In this document: piece after piece, positions 35,875 through 44,766 of the stretch
Position numbering within the stretch: the stretch's first letter is position 1
How the letters are laid out: the number at the start of each line of letters is the position of its first letter
Assembly: GCF_001304615.2 (NCBI RefSeq)
Contig: NZ_CP032683.1
Location: 310,001-374,000 of the forward strand
Origin: Methanosarcina flavescens
GTDB lineage: Archaea; Halobacteriota; Methanosarcinia; Methanosarcinales; Methanosarcinaceae
DNA: 64,000 nt
Reading direction: 5' to 3'
Notes under the pieces: model-generated
What the model was told of the DNA's origin: nothing
Database searches by the model: none
Seen by the model: only the letters and a program-made list of their open reading frames with translations
Position numbers and translations under genes: made by a program

Positions 35875-38667
35875 TTGAGTGAGCAGCCAGGGATACATAA
35901 TAAAACTTACAGTCAGGTTTCGGATGAGAGAATAGAGGCCGCAAAGCAGTTGGGAATCTTTTTTGAGGCTTTTCCTGACAGGAGATTGGCTTTTGAAGAT
36001 TTACTAAGGCTTTGTTCTGACAGGGACAGTGCAGTCAGGGAAGAAGCCATCAACTCCCTTGTAACCGTTTTTCCGAATGCCCCGGATAAGGAACTTGTGT
36101 GGAACAAGTTCGTTAATCTGACAGCTTATCCGGCAGAAAATGTAATGAGAGCTGCAGCCAATGCTCTGGTTAGCGTTTTTTCTCTCATGCCGGATAAAGC
36201 CATGGCATGGAGGGATCTTATCGGGCTGATAAGCTCCAGATCAAGCATGGAGGACGTAAATAACGAAATTGTCAATTCGCTTTACTATTTGATAAAAGAA
36301 ATTCCTGATAAAAAGCAGGTATTGAGAGACCTGCTTGCAATGGGAACTTCAGAGTATTCTTATGTGCGGGAAAAGTCGGCTTCATTTTTGAGTCTTGTTT
36401 TCGCGGAACTGACAGATGAGGGAAAAAAAGAAGCCTGGAACGAGGTACTGGAACTGGCTACGGAGTCTGAGGATGAAAAAATCAGGAAACAGGCTGCGCG
36501 TGTTCTTGGAACTGTTTACACCCGGATGCCGGATGAGATGAAGGATGAAACCCTTGAGACTCTGCTGGAACTTGCAGTATCGGGAAATCCTGAGGTTCAG
36601 AGGGAAATCCTTCTGGCTCTACCTTCGGTTTTTTTTCACATCCTGGATAAGAAAAAAGCCTGGGACGATATCCTCAGGCTTACGAGAGACGAGGATGGGC
36701 ATATCCGGAAGCAGGCGATAGATGCCCTGATTTTTATATTTCCTGATATGCCTGACAAGAGAAAGGTCTGGGAAGATTTCCTGAACCTGATAAGGGTCAG
36801 TGACAACCAGGTCAAGAGTGCGGCAGCTGATGCGCTTATATCCTTATTCCCGGGTATGGATAACAAAGGCTCACTCTGGATGGAACTCCTGGAATTCTCA
36901 GGGGATGAGGAGGAAGATATACGGAGCATAGCGGCCTGCATTCTCACAAAGGTTTTCCCATATCTCTCCTTAAGGAGCGAGGCATATTCCGAACTTGTAC
37001 GCCTGGCTGAAACGAAGGAGAGTTCTGTGCTCCGAAAGGTTGTAGATACGCTTATTTCTGCTTATCCCGAACTATGTAATGAACGTGAGGCAAGGGAGTG
37101 GGAAGAGATAGGAAAATATGATTGGAGAGAGCTGGATAAACACCGGAGGAAGTGCAAGTCCGGAGAAGATTACAAATCCAAAGAAGACCGGGAGCTGGGA
37201 GAAGACGATTTCTTCGGAGATAAAGAAAAATCCGAAAAACAGGTTAAGCCCGAAAAAAGAGGTAAGACTGGAGAAGCCTATCAAACTGCATCAGAAAAGG
37301 GTACTTTTCTTCGAAAGGAAGCAACTAATTCCCTGAGTTCTGTCCTCTCCGGGGAAAATGAGGAAAACGGCAGACGACAGGTTAAAGAAAAGGGTCGTAA
37401 CAAGCTTGCCTCCAAAATTGCCAGGACTGAGCCTGACAGCAGGGCATACATACTAAAGAAAGATATGGCTGACCTGTTTGCAGGGTCAGGCTCCATTCCG
37501 GACAGGGAAGAAATTATAAGTAAGCTCATATGCCTGAGTTCTGATCCGGATCCTCAGAGACAAAAAGTTGAAATAGAAGCTCTGCTTGCGGCTTATTCAC
37601 GATATAACGGCAGAGCGCAGGATATCTGGGGCGAACTCCTTGAGTTGACCGGGGATGAGGACACAGGCACCAGAAGGGATGCTGCAGACCTGCTTACGAA
37701 TATCTTTCCGGCAGTAGAGGATAAATCTGTAATTTTTTATGACCTTGTCAGGCTTACTGAAAGCCAGGATGCCCAGATCCGTAAAAGAGCAGCAGAACTT
37801 CTTGCTGCCGCTTTTGCTTACTCTGAAAATAAGCAGGCAGCCTGGAACGAACTTATCAAGCTCGTGTCCGTTGAAGACCGAGAAGTCAGGAAAGGGGCTG
37901 TTCTCGCTCTATCTTCAGGCTTTGCAGAGGTTCCAGATAAAGGAAAAGCCTGGATGGATCTGGTAAGGCTTTCTGATCATAGCGATAGTTTTGTGCAGAG
38001 GACGGCGGCACATGTGCTTGGATCTGCCTTTTTCCATGTACCGGACAAAACCCAGGCCTGGAGGGACTTGAAGACGCTTACTGACAAGCCGTACATTTAT
38101 GTTCGAAGGTATGCTCTTCGTTCCCTTGGAAAAGCTTCCCTCTGGAGGTCATTGAGGGCGGAAAACGAGGCAACTTACATTTTTGGGTTAAAAGAAGCGG
38201 TCAATTACTTTAAAGAGGCATCCGAAGCTTCTATAGGCTTCCATATTCCTGAATTCTATTATCATTTCTATCAGGCTCTGTTATTCATCCTTTTCAGCGA
38301 CAGACCTAGCATAGCAAGAATTGAGAGCGAGAAATACCTCTCAAAAATGGCTGAAGAAATCAGCAGTGAAGATAAAAAATTACTTGGAATTTTTGAACAG
38401 TTTGCAGAACTTCTCACACGTGCTGGAAAACTCAGCCCTGGCGACCTGTCCGGGCAAAAAAAGCTTCTTCAAAACTCTATTCAAACTTTTGATACATATT
38501 CAGCGCTTTTAGAGAATAAAGAAGAGGAAGTTATTTTTACTCAGAAAACTGCGAAAAAAGAAAAGCCTGTAAAAAAAGAATACTCAAACCTTGGAAAAGC
38601 CCTTCTGGAACGGGTTGAGCAAAAGAAGTCATCCTTAACAAAAGACCGCAAGAAAAAAAGGTTCTGA
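35875..38667 (+). CDS. Large HEAT/PBS-lyase-type repeat protein
   Basis: 930 residues, TTG start with GGTGG upstream. Residues ~10-400 and ~540-760 are repeats of 35-38 residues with the consensus PDKxxAWxDLxxLxxxxDxxVRxxAAxxLxxxF, each a pair of helices. Residues ~400-540 form a highly charged, probably disordered linker rich in Lys and Glu. The last ~160 residues are helical and end in a Lys/Arg-rich tail (KSSLTKDRKKKRF). No enzymatic motif. Such proteins are usually scaffolds; long repeat proteins of this kind are common in Methanosarcina. It differs in repeat sequence from the minus-strand neighbour. Confidence 0.82.
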   Translation: MSEQPGIHNKTYSQVSDERIEAAKQLGIFFEAFPDRRLAFEDLLRLCSDRDSAVREEAINSLVTVFPNAPDKELVWNKFVNLTAYPAENVMRAAANALVSVFSLMPDKAMAWRDLIGLISSRSSMEDVNNEIVNSLYYLIKEIPDKKQVLRDLLAMGTSEYSYVREKSASFLSLVFAELTDEGKKEAWNEVLELATESEDEKIRKQAARVLGTVYTRMPDEMKDETLETLLELAVSGNPEVQREILLALPSVFFHILDKKKAWDDILRLTRDEDGHIRKQAIDALIFIFPDMPDKRKVWEDFLNLIRVSDNQVKSAAADALISLFPGMDNKGSLWMELLEFSGDEEEDIRSIAACILTKVFPYLSLRSEAYSELVRLAETKESSVLRKVVDTLISAYPELCNEREAREWEEIGKYDWRELDKHRRKCKSGEDYKSKEDRELGEDDFFGDKEKSEKQVKPEKRGKTGEAYQTASEKGTFLRKEATNSLSSVLSGENEENGRRQVKEKGRNKLASKIARTEPDSRAYILKKDMADLFAGSGSIPDREEIISKLICLSSDPDPQRQKVEIEALLAAYSRYNGRAQDIWGELLELTGDEDTGTRRDAADLLTNIFPAVEDKSVIFYDLVRLTESQDAQIRKRAAELLAAAFAYSENKQAAWNELIKLVSVEDREVRKGAVLALSSGFAEVPDKGKAWMDLVRLSDHSDSFVQRTAAHVLGSAFFHVPDKTQAWRDLKTLTDKPYIYVRRYALRSLGKASLWRSLRAENEATYIFGLKEAVNYFKEASEASIGFHIPEFYYHFYQALLFILFSDRPSIARIESEKYLSKMAEEISSEDKKLLGIFEQFAELLTRAGKLSPGDLSGQKKLLQNSIQTFDTYSALLENKEEEVIFTQKTAKKEKPVKKEYSNLGKALLERVEQKKSSLTKDRKKKRF

Positions 38668-38742
38668 TCTGGGAGGAGAGAATTGAAACGCTTGCAGACT
38701 CCTTACATGGCAATTTATATCCTATCCTGACATCCTTTTTTT

Positions 38743-38964
38743 ATGTACGAGGCAGGAATCGAAGTAAGCGACACGGACTTTGAGTTTGCAAAACCTCCCC
38801 TCTCAAAAAAGTTCCTTCGCCTGGTATTCGAAAAATATCAACTCAATTCTATTACCTATTTCGGCGAGAATATGTTCTATATTGCAAGGCAAAACTCGGA
38901 GCCTTTCACACCTATGTATCCGGGTGCAAGATACCCTCAAGAAATCGAGCTCATATTAGATTAA
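38743..38964 (+). CDS. Small hypothetical protein
   Basis: 73 residues, ATG start, no family recognised. Mixed composition with SITYFGENMFYIARQ in the middle and an acidic end. It follows the large repeat protein by 75 nt and may be its operon partner, though no strong ribosome site is visible. Confidence 0.5.
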   Translation: MYEAGIEVSDTDFEFAKPPLSKKFLRLVFEKYQLNSITYFGENMFYIARQNSEPFTPMYPGARYPQEIELILD

Positions 38965-39240
38965 TGGCAAAGGAGAGAATCCGCAGATTAAGGTATGAAA
39001 ATGGTATACTCTTTCGGTCCGAAATTCCGGAATTATACGATTCTAAGATAGAGTAAATCTCACTTAAAAAATAGAACGCAGAAAAGGGGAAATGGAATAA
39101 ATGAATCTAGATAAAAAAGATATAGCTTAATTCAGGGGGAATACCTGATTGTTTTTTTCCTTTTGTTCGGGTTATTTATAGTTTTATTTCAATATAAACA
39201 TTAAAAATTTTATCTTTATCATTATCTGGAGGGGTATTAA

Positions 39241-39426
39241 ACGATACATCTATGGGAGTATGATTCTCGCAAACTTGATGGCTTAAGTCTGCCACAGATG
39301 ATGGGAGAACTTGAAAGAATCGGAAATGAGGGCTGGGAACTGGTTTGGATAAAGGACAACATCGATGAGGAAGGGAAAGTAATCGGGATTTTCAAACGGC
39401 AAAAAAGTGAGGTAATCTCAGTATAA
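39241..39426 (+). CDS. Small DUF4177-like protein with a non-standard start
   Basis: The frame reads HLWEYDSRKLDGLSL, then MGELERIGNEGWELVWIKD and ends with VIGIFKRQ. The combination of WEY, LxxxGNEGWELV and IFKR is the pattern of DUF4177 proteins. A TAA stop directly precedes the frame, and there is no ATG, GTG or TTG before the internal Met pair at residue 20. A strong GGAGGGG lies six bases before the first codon, ACG, and nine before ATA, so initiation at one of these is likely. 61 residues. Confidence 0.6.
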   Translation, partial: TIHLWEYDSRKLDGLSLPQMMGELERIGNEGWELVWIKDNIDEEGKVIGIFKRQKSEVISV

Positions 39427-39627
39427 AGACTCTTTTTTATTTGCTATCTTTTTTATTTACTACCTTTTTACTCTCTTTTTTATTGCTTTTACAGTTTTCT
39501 GCTGATTTTTACTGCTCTTTACCGTTTTGATCTTCTAGTACTTAATATATATTCTGATATTTAATTATCTTTCAATATTCTTACTATCTTGAAAAACTAC
39601 AGTGATACTTTGTCTAGAGAAAAGATT
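39427..39627. other. AT-rich spacer
   Basis: Nothing but T-rich low-complexity sequence. On the minus strand this lies downstream of the first RNA unit, where the T run in AATCTTTTCTC could end its transcript. Confidence 0.35.
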
Positions 39628-39821
39628 GCGTTCTCATCTGGAAATTTCTGGAAGTTCCGAACGGCACTTATCAGGTCTTGTTCAGGAAGAGGTGTGGCAC
39701 TGGACTCACGGGTTGCGAGCTTTTTATCTTGTCTCTTCACTTTTCTAGTAATTTTTCGGAGTAGGCGTTGAAGTATTTCTTGTGGAATAGGTCTTGCTAT
39801 GTGGTCTTGCGATGAGAACGC
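39628..39821 (-). ncRNA. Candidate structured RNA gene, copy A (about 194 nt)
   Basis: Minus strand. The unit begins GCGTTCTCATC and ends GATGAGAACGC, an 11 bp perfect closing stem. A TATA box (ATTATATAT, plus 39843-39851) is centred about 26 nt before the first base, the archaeal promoter distance. A second copy at 40357-40542 has the same ends, the same promoter spacing and conserved internal blocks, notably CCGTTCGGAACTTCCAG near the 3' end and ACCTCTTCC before it. No coding frame is conserved between the copies. I read this as a structured RNA; a MITE-like repeat is the alternative. I do not recognise an Rfam family. Confidence 0.6.
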
Positions 39822-39834
39822 AAATTATACTATG

Positions 39835-39860
39835 TTCGCACCATATATAATATTTTTAAC
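39835..39860 (-). promoter_or_regulatory. TATA/BRE promoter of RNA copy A
   Basis: On the minus strand: GTTAAAAATATTATATAT, with a purine-rich BRE before the TATA core. The same string is upstream of copy B at identical spacing. Confidence 0.6.
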
Positions 39861-40356
39861 ACATAATGTTATTTAAACTACTTTTTCTTAGTATAAGATT
39901 CTAATCTTTTTTCACCAACCTAACCTTATAGCATTGAACTACCTGAGAACCGCTGCCCGAGTCACCACCCGAGTCGCTGTTTTTTCTGAAAGTTTACGAT
40001 AAAACCTTTTCTCAGAAGGTTTTCGCTCAAGCCTTTTTTGAGAAGGCTCGTGATCAAACTTTTTAGAAAAAGGTTCATACCAAGTTTTTTAAGGAGGCCT
40101 GTTAAAAGGCTTGCAGGATCCGGGCAAAAATAAGTAAAATTTCTGTCCAAAAATAAGCCCTCTTGAGCGAACAAAGTGAGCGAAAAGGGCAGCGTGCTCC
40201 CGAGGCGCAATTCGGGCGAGACGGATCTCGGGCAGCGCCTCGGGCGATGATTCGGGATTTGATCAAAAATCAGCATGACGGCGTGATCGACCGGCACAAT
40301 GGTCGTGGTTAAACAGTTTATCCTGAGGATTCTAAAATCTCTTTTAAAATGAGGTA
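39861..40356. repeat. Spacer with palindromic repeats between the two RNA units
   Basis: 39990-40110 holds inverted copies of the AAGCCTTTT/AAAAGGCTT hairpin family, ending in GTTTTCGCTCAAGCC, plus AAACTTTTT hairpins. 40150-40340 is a GC-rich repeat (GTGCTCCCGAGGCGCAATTC, CGGCGTGATCGACCGGCAC) related to sequence at 44766-44830 and 9236-9335. A 134-codon frame across it is repeat-derived and not a gene. Confidence 0.6.
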
Positions 40357-40542
40357 GCGTTCTCACCGAAATCCTGGGAGTTCCGAACGGTGTTCAAGAG
40401 ACTCACTTCTCTCTAGCTGGGGAAGAGGTATTGAGGCATTTTAATTCATGGAATGTGAGTTTCTCTTTTTATCCCTTTACAGTGGAGTAATGTCCTGAAG
40501 TAGGTGTTATTTGCTAGTGGGGTATTAAAAAGATGAGAACGC
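40357..40542 (-). ncRNA. Candidate structured RNA gene, copy B (about 186 nt)
   Basis: Same organisation as copy A: starts GCGTTCTCATC and ends GGTGAGAACGC (10 of 11 bases pair canonically, with the remaining position able to form G-T). The TATA core at plus 40565-40572 is again about 26 nt upstream. Shared internal blocks are ACTAGCAAA/ATAGCAAG near the 5' end, GATAAAAAG in the middle, ATACCTCTTCC and CACCGTTCGGAACT towards the 3' end. Intervening sequence has diverged, as expected for an RNA conserving structure. Confidence 0.6.
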
Positions 40543-40555
40543 AGATTATACTATG

Positions 40556-40581
40556 CACTTATTGTATATAATATTTTTAAC
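40556..40581 (-). promoter_or_regulatory. TATA/BRE promoter of RNA copy B
   Basis: Minus strand GTTAAAAATATTATATAC, the same as at copy A apart from the last base. Confidence 0.6.
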
Positions 40582-40632
40582 AGTTAATATTATTTCATTT
40601 ATTTTTTTTTGTATACCTTTCTAACCTCAGTT

Positions 40633-40690
40633 CATTGATCTAATGCTTATCTCATTGATCTAATGCTTATCTCATTGATCTAATAGTTAT
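40633..40690. repeat. 20-bp tandem repeat, nearly three units
   Basis: CATTGATCTAATGCTTATCT occurs at 40633-40652 and 40653-40672, with an 18 bp diverged third unit to 40690. Confidence 0.85.
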
Positions 40691-41025
40691 ATTATTACAC
40701 GAACTGTGCATCAAACCGAAGAAAAAAATCTCAACTATTAGACACTTAAAACTGGTTTCAGGGCAGCTCCAGAATATAACGTTACGGGGAATAGAATATT
40801 TGCATTTCGATATGTTAGAACGTGTAACATGTCAGGTGCAATATTTTCTGCAGTCGTTTGAGAGACCAAAGATCTCTTCTCTGTAGGTTGCTGGCATGGT
40901 ACCAGCAAATCAATATGTATCTTTGACTTCCTTGATAGATCCTGGCACATATATTGATCTTATTCAAAGTCCAGTGTTGTATAGGACATCCAGTTTACGT
41001 AGATACCTAGGCTTGTGAAGAATAT
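40691..41025. other. Spacer without a supported gene
   Basis: A 70-codon minus-strand frame (40738-40950) has no ribosome site and no recognisable domain; it might be a decayed fragment. Nothing else stands out. Confidence 0.35.
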
Positions 41026-41784
41026 TCACTCTTGAATTATTCCATCTTTTAACCTTATTATCCTGTCTGCATAATCAGCATGCCATTCTTCATGGGTAAC
41101 CATTACAATGGTCTGCCCCTGTTCCTTGTTGAATTTTTTAAAGAGGTCAAGGACTTCCTTTGAAGTCTGGGAGTCCAGGTTGGCACAGGGCTCGTCTGCA
41201 AAAAGGACTCTTGGGGAGTGGGCAAGAGCCCGAGCTATTGAAACTCTTTGTTGCTGGCCTCCACTCATTTTGGAGGGAAGCTGCTGCAGGCGGTCTCCAA
41301 GTCCAACTGCGGTAAGAATTTCTGCGGCTGTGGTTTCGCATTCGGCTTTGCTCTTTCCCTGCATCATGAGGGAGATATAGACATTTTCCGAAGCATTGAG
41401 TTCGGGAAGAAGGGCATAGTCCTGAAAGACATAACCCAGGTTACGAAGCCGGAATTTGCCTTTCTCACTGTCGGACATGCGTGAGGTATCCGTGCCTTCT
41501 ATAATGACTTTTCCCGAGTTTGGAGTATCAAGCAAACCAAGCTGGTTTAAAAGGGTTGTCTTCCCTGAGCCGCTAGGGCCCATGATTGCAATAAAATCTC
41601 CATGTGCAATTCTTACATTTACGCCGCGAAGGGCACGAACCTGTACCTCTCCCATCCTGAAGGTGCGCACTATATCGATGCCCTCAATGATCGGAACCTG
41701 TGCAGGTAGGTTAAGGTTCTGGGTTATGGTCTTACCCTCGTTTTCTTTTTCAGGCACAATTCCGGCTTTTGTCAGAGATTCCAT
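41026..41784 (-). CDS. ABC transporter ATP-binding protein, MacB/LolD type
   Basis: ATPase of a three-gene exporter. Walker A GPSGSGKTTLLN (about residue 73), signature MSGGQQQRVSIARAL (about 172), Walker B VLFADEPCANLD and the switch VMVTHEE. The N terminus has a ~30 residue extension before the core. The 252-residue length and sequence EVQVRALRGVNVRI place it in the LolD/MacB family that works with FtsX-type permeases rather than classical solute importers. Last gene of the operon; the permease gene ends 16 bp upstream. Confidence 0.92.
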   Translation of the reverse strand: MESLTKAGIVPEKENEGKTITQNLNLPAQVPIIEGIDIVRTFRMGEVQVRALRGVNVRIAHGDFIAIMGPSGSGKTTLLNQLGLLDTPNSGKVIIEGTDTSRMSDSEKGKFRLRNLGYVFQDYALLPELNASENVYISLMMQGKSKAECETTAAEILTAVGLGDRLQQLPSKMSGGQQQRVSIARALAHSPRVLFADEPCANLDSQTSKEVLDLFKKFNKEQGQTIVMVTHEEWHADYADRIIRLKDGIIQE

Positions 41785-41799
41785 TTTTTCACCTCAGTT

Positions 41800-43005
41800 T
41801 CACTTTTCCCAGATAAGTTCCAGGAGATTTTTATTTGCCAGTCTATATGCAGGGATTACAGAACCCACCACTGAAGCCAAGAAAAGTAGTATAGCGCGAT
41901 TTAAGGCTTCAAGGCTATCCAGCTCCAAACTGATCGCTCCTGCCGGAACCTGTAGAGGATGGGAAACCGTGTACGGGACGATTCCGTAATTCATCAGTAT
42001 GTAACCGAAAATCACACCCGCACCTGCATAAAGCATTGCCTGAAGGACAAAGGAACCTATTATTACGTTTTGCTCGATCCCTATCGCTTTCTGAACACCT
42101 ATTTGTCTTTTTTTATTTACAATATTGACGTAGATAACTACAAAAATTATAACAAAAGCTATCAGTAGACCTATCAAGTTCATAATGTTCCTAACCATCC
42201 CCAGAGTGTCTTCTATCATGCCCAGTATACCGGCAAATTCCCTCCAGGTGCGGACATTTTCTCCTATCCCGAGAGAAAAGAGTTTCTCTCGGGTTACGGT
42301 CTCGTCCGTACCTGGGATAGTCCTGACAGCAATTTCCTGAGCCAGATCTTGGTTCTGTATGCCGAGCATTTCCTCCATGTCAGCTCTGGTTATATAGGCA
42401 CCAGCATCGATCATAAAAAAGAGAGTGCTATAGATTCCCTTAACCCTGAACTCTTTAGTCCTACCCTGGATTGTGACCTCAACTCTGTCTCCGACTTCTA
42501 CACCACCAAGGGAACGAGATTCCATCAGGCCTCCAAAGCCTCCTGAAACTTCCCTGCCCAGTATGATTTCGCCCCTATCCGGTTTGCTTAAGAACTCTCC
42601 ACTTATCATAGCTCCTTCAAGACCCGTGACAAAGCTCTCTTCCGTCGGGTTTACGCCGTATACAGTAGCTCCCATTTCTTTTTCCTTGTAGCGGAAGGAG
42701 CCCGATGACTTCAGGCGAGCAGAAGTCCCTGTGACCTCAGGTAAACTTTCGATTTTTTTCTGTAGAGCGGAAGCGTCTTCAATATATCTTTGCTCTTCTC
42801 TGGGTTCGATTACAACGTCTCCGGTCTGGAAGTCTACAAGGAGCTTGTTGAATTGTGCCGTAACTCCTGCAAGTATGGTTGAAAAGAGCACAAGTTGCAC
42901 AAAGATCAGGGTCAGGACAAAGACCGTAAAGATCGTAATCCCTTTATTGCCCCTGATTATGGAGCGGCTGGCAAGGAAGAAGGAAACTCTCGCTTTCTCG
43001 AGCAT
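41800..43005 (-). CDS. FtsX/MacB-type ABC permease
   Basis: 401 residues. One N-terminal transmembrane helix, a large extracellular MacB-like periplasmic-core domain (about 60-270), then three helices at the C terminus, the FtsX arrangement. FVIIFVVIYVNIVNKKRQIG and KAIGIEQNVIIGSFVLQAM are typical. I start at ATG 43005, where AAAGGATG has correct spacing; an ATG at 43014 is too close to it. Such transporters export peptides or lipoproteins or transmit force; the substrate is unknown. Confidence 0.9.
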   Translation of the reverse strand: MLEKARVSFFLASRSIIRGNKGITIFTVFVLTLIFVQLVLFSTILAGVTAQFNKLLVDFQTGDVVIEPREEQRYIEDASALQKKIESLPEVTGTSARLKSSGSFRYKEKEMGATVYGVNPTEESFVTGLEGAMISGEFLSKPDRGEIILGREVSGGFGGLMESRSLGGVEVGDRVEVTIQGRTKEFRVKGIYSTLFFMIDAGAYITRADMEEMLGIQNQDLAQEIAVRTIPGTDETVTREKLFSLGIGENVRTWREFAGILGMIEDTLGMVRNIMNLIGLLIAFVIIFVVIYVNIVNKKRQIGVQKAIGIEQNVIIGSFVLQAMLYAGAGVIFGYILMNYGIVPYTVSHPLQVPAGAISLELDSLEALNRAILLFLASVVGSVIPAYRLANKNLLELIWEK

Positions 43006-43059
43006 AACAGGCATCCTTTAGGGTTAATAATATTTTTCGGTTTTTTTAATCTCCGCATC

Positions 43060-44436
43060 TCAGATTTTGCCTTTCTTTTTCATATAAAAAACTATAGCTG
43101 CAAGAATGAGGACTGCTCCGAGCACAAGCGGAATAATGCTTCCCTTCTGTCTTTCCACACTGAATGTAAGGTCCTCGCTAAGTTGATGTTTACCGAAGTC
43201 ATCCTCATACTCAACCAGCAGCGTCACTTCCTGCTCACCTGCTTTTTCAGGGGTAAAGGTAAAAACTGCAGGAGCATCGTCATCCTTATCCAGGCGTCCA
43301 AGGAAGGCGGTAGTACTTCCCGAACCCTCAAGCCCCTCAAGCCTGGCTTTAACCGAACGGGCTTCCCCTTTTCCAACATTCTCAAGCCTGATAGTCATGG
43401 ATACCTGTTGTCCTCTCACAGGCATTCCAGGATCGAATTTCAGGCTTGAAACATCGATTTTCGCCCGGTTAAGCACATTAATCCCGATCTCCTGGACCTT
43501 GTCTATCTGGAAGGTGTCGGTGTTATTCGAGGCTGTTATCCGCAGTGGAATCCTGTAGGGCTGCACATCGGCATTACTGCCGAGCAAAAGTTTGAACGAC
43601 AGGTTTCCGGAGCTGCCTGCACTAAGGTTCTCAAAAAAACGGACATTATCTTCCAGCGGGATCAAAGGCGAGGAGCTGTTAAGGTTAAGTATTACCCTGA
43701 CATTTTTCGCGTCCCCATTTCCTGCATTCTTAACGGCTGTCCTGAGGTAAAACTCCTGTCCCGGAACTATGGCTCCCGAAGAGTAATTATTTCCGTTTGC
43801 AGGAAAGATTTCAGTGCCTGTAAGCACAAGGTCAGGATTTCCTTCCACTCGAATCGGGATTCTTCTCGAAAAACTTGTCCCGCCCTTGTCCTTGACAGTA
43901 AATTCTAGCTGATAGATCCCGGATTCAGTCTCAGGATCCGCTCTGAAATAGAAGTTAAGTTCGACTTTGGAACGCTGCCGTATCTGTTGAATCTGGAAGG
44001 TTCGCTCCATGTTAGTCCCGGAGCCGTACACTTCTGATGTACTGTACTTAAAAACGAAAGGAGAAATTTCCTCAATCCCTATAATTACGTCCTCTGCAGG
44101 CTCATCTCCGATATTATGTATATTGACCCTTATAAGCAGGTCTTCGCCTGGCCTGGCAGGATTGGGAGTGATTTCCGAGATCTCAATTACAAGCTGCGTG
44201 CTTCCGGACACTACAATTGCAAATACCGGGCCTGTCAGAAAGACAGATACCATTAACACGGCAACTGCAAAACGAAGAGCTGACGCCTGTGCTCTATTTA
44301 CAGGCATTTTATACACCGATTTTCTATCTTTCAGCTTTTCACTATCTGAAGATCCTCTTTTTGCCGACACTCGATCTATCAGTTTATGCTTCTTTTTCTC
44401 GGGGCAGGAACTTTTTTCTGAATAGGAGAGCTTCAT
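43060..44436 (-). CDS. Extracellular CARDB/NEW3-type (COG1361-like) protein with C-terminal anchor
   Basis: Membrane-anchored surface protein, first gene of the ABC operon. A hydrophobic segment (RFAVAVLMVSVFLTGPVFAIV) is followed by repeated Ig-like beta domains with ITPNPARPGEDLLIRVNIHN, LRTAVKNAGNGDAKNVRVIL and MTIRLENVGKGEARSV, and the protein ends in a transmembrane helix with KMKKKGKI-like basic tail (FYMKKKGKI). The first 43 residues are charged and atypical before a signal, so the true start may be the ATG at 44307, which has GGTG upstream. Likely an adaptor or substrate-binding part of the exporter. Confidence 0.85.
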   Translation of the reverse strand: MKLSYSEKSSCPEKKKHKLIDRVSAKRGSSDSEKLKDRKSVYKMPVNRAQASALRFAVAVLMVSVFLTGPVFAIVVSGSTQLVIEISEITPNPARPGEDLLIRVNIHNIGDEPAEDVIIGIEEISPFVFKYSTSEVYGSGTNMERTFQIQQIRQRSKVELNFYFRADPETESGIYQLEFTVKDKGGTSFSRRIPIRVEGNPDLVLTGTEIFPANGNNYSSGAIVPGQEFYLRTAVKNAGNGDAKNVRVILNLNSSSPLIPLEDNVRFFENLSAGSSGNLSFKLLLGSNADVQPYRIPLRITASNNTDTFQIDKVQEIGINVLNRAKIDVSSLKFDPGMPVRGQQVSMTIRLENVGKGEARSVKARLEGLEGSGSTTAFLGRLDKDDDAPAVFTFTPEKAGEQEVTLLVEYEDDFGKHQLSEDLTFSVERQKGSIIPLVLGAVLILAAIVFYMKKKGKI

Positions 44437-44510
44437 AGGTAACAGTCCTAATACCTGGTTTATAATGTTTGCACTTTATTTGCAACCTCTGACATGTTGT
44501 ATTTTTCTAT

Positions 44511-44766
44511 CACAAGCCTTTTCAAAAAAGGCTTGAGCGAAAACGGCATAAGCATCGAATTTGAGAACCTTATCTCCCAAACCCTATCCAGCGTGATATA
44601 CGCAAATTTTTTAAGAAAAAGTTTAATCACAAGCCTTTTGAAAAAAGGCTTGAGCGAAAACCCCGAGCAACAGCGTGGTCAAGCGGTACAACGCTTGGTG
44701 ATAAACACAAACTTTTTAAGAAAAAGTTTGATCACAAGCCTTTTGAAAAAAGGCTTGAGCGAAAAC
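44511..44766. repeat. Cluster of palindromic hairpin repeats
   Basis: Three copies (44511-44544, 44628-44661, 44733-44766) of a unit CACAAGCCTTTTGAAAAAAG followed by GCTTGAGCGAAAAC, each a hairpin of AAGCCTTTT with AAAAGGCTT. Two copies of a second hairpin, AAACTTTTTAAGAAAAAGTT, at about 44603-44623 and 44709-44729, precede copies two and three. Related units occur at 39990-40110 (inverted) and 55711-55771. Downstream 44767-44830 resembles 40280-40325. Confidence 0.85.

Noticed and set aside
39962-40366. 134-codon minus-strand frame between the RNA units
   Set aside because: Composed of intergenic repeats and runs into RNA copy B; no family resemblance.
39628-40542. The two RNA-like units as MITEs
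   Set aside because: They have inverted ends, but sequence similarity continues outside the ends into matching TATA boxes and I see no target duplications; RNA genes explain this better, though not proven.
40738-40950. 70-codon minus-strand frame near the ABC operon
   Set aside because: No recognisable domain or ribosome site.
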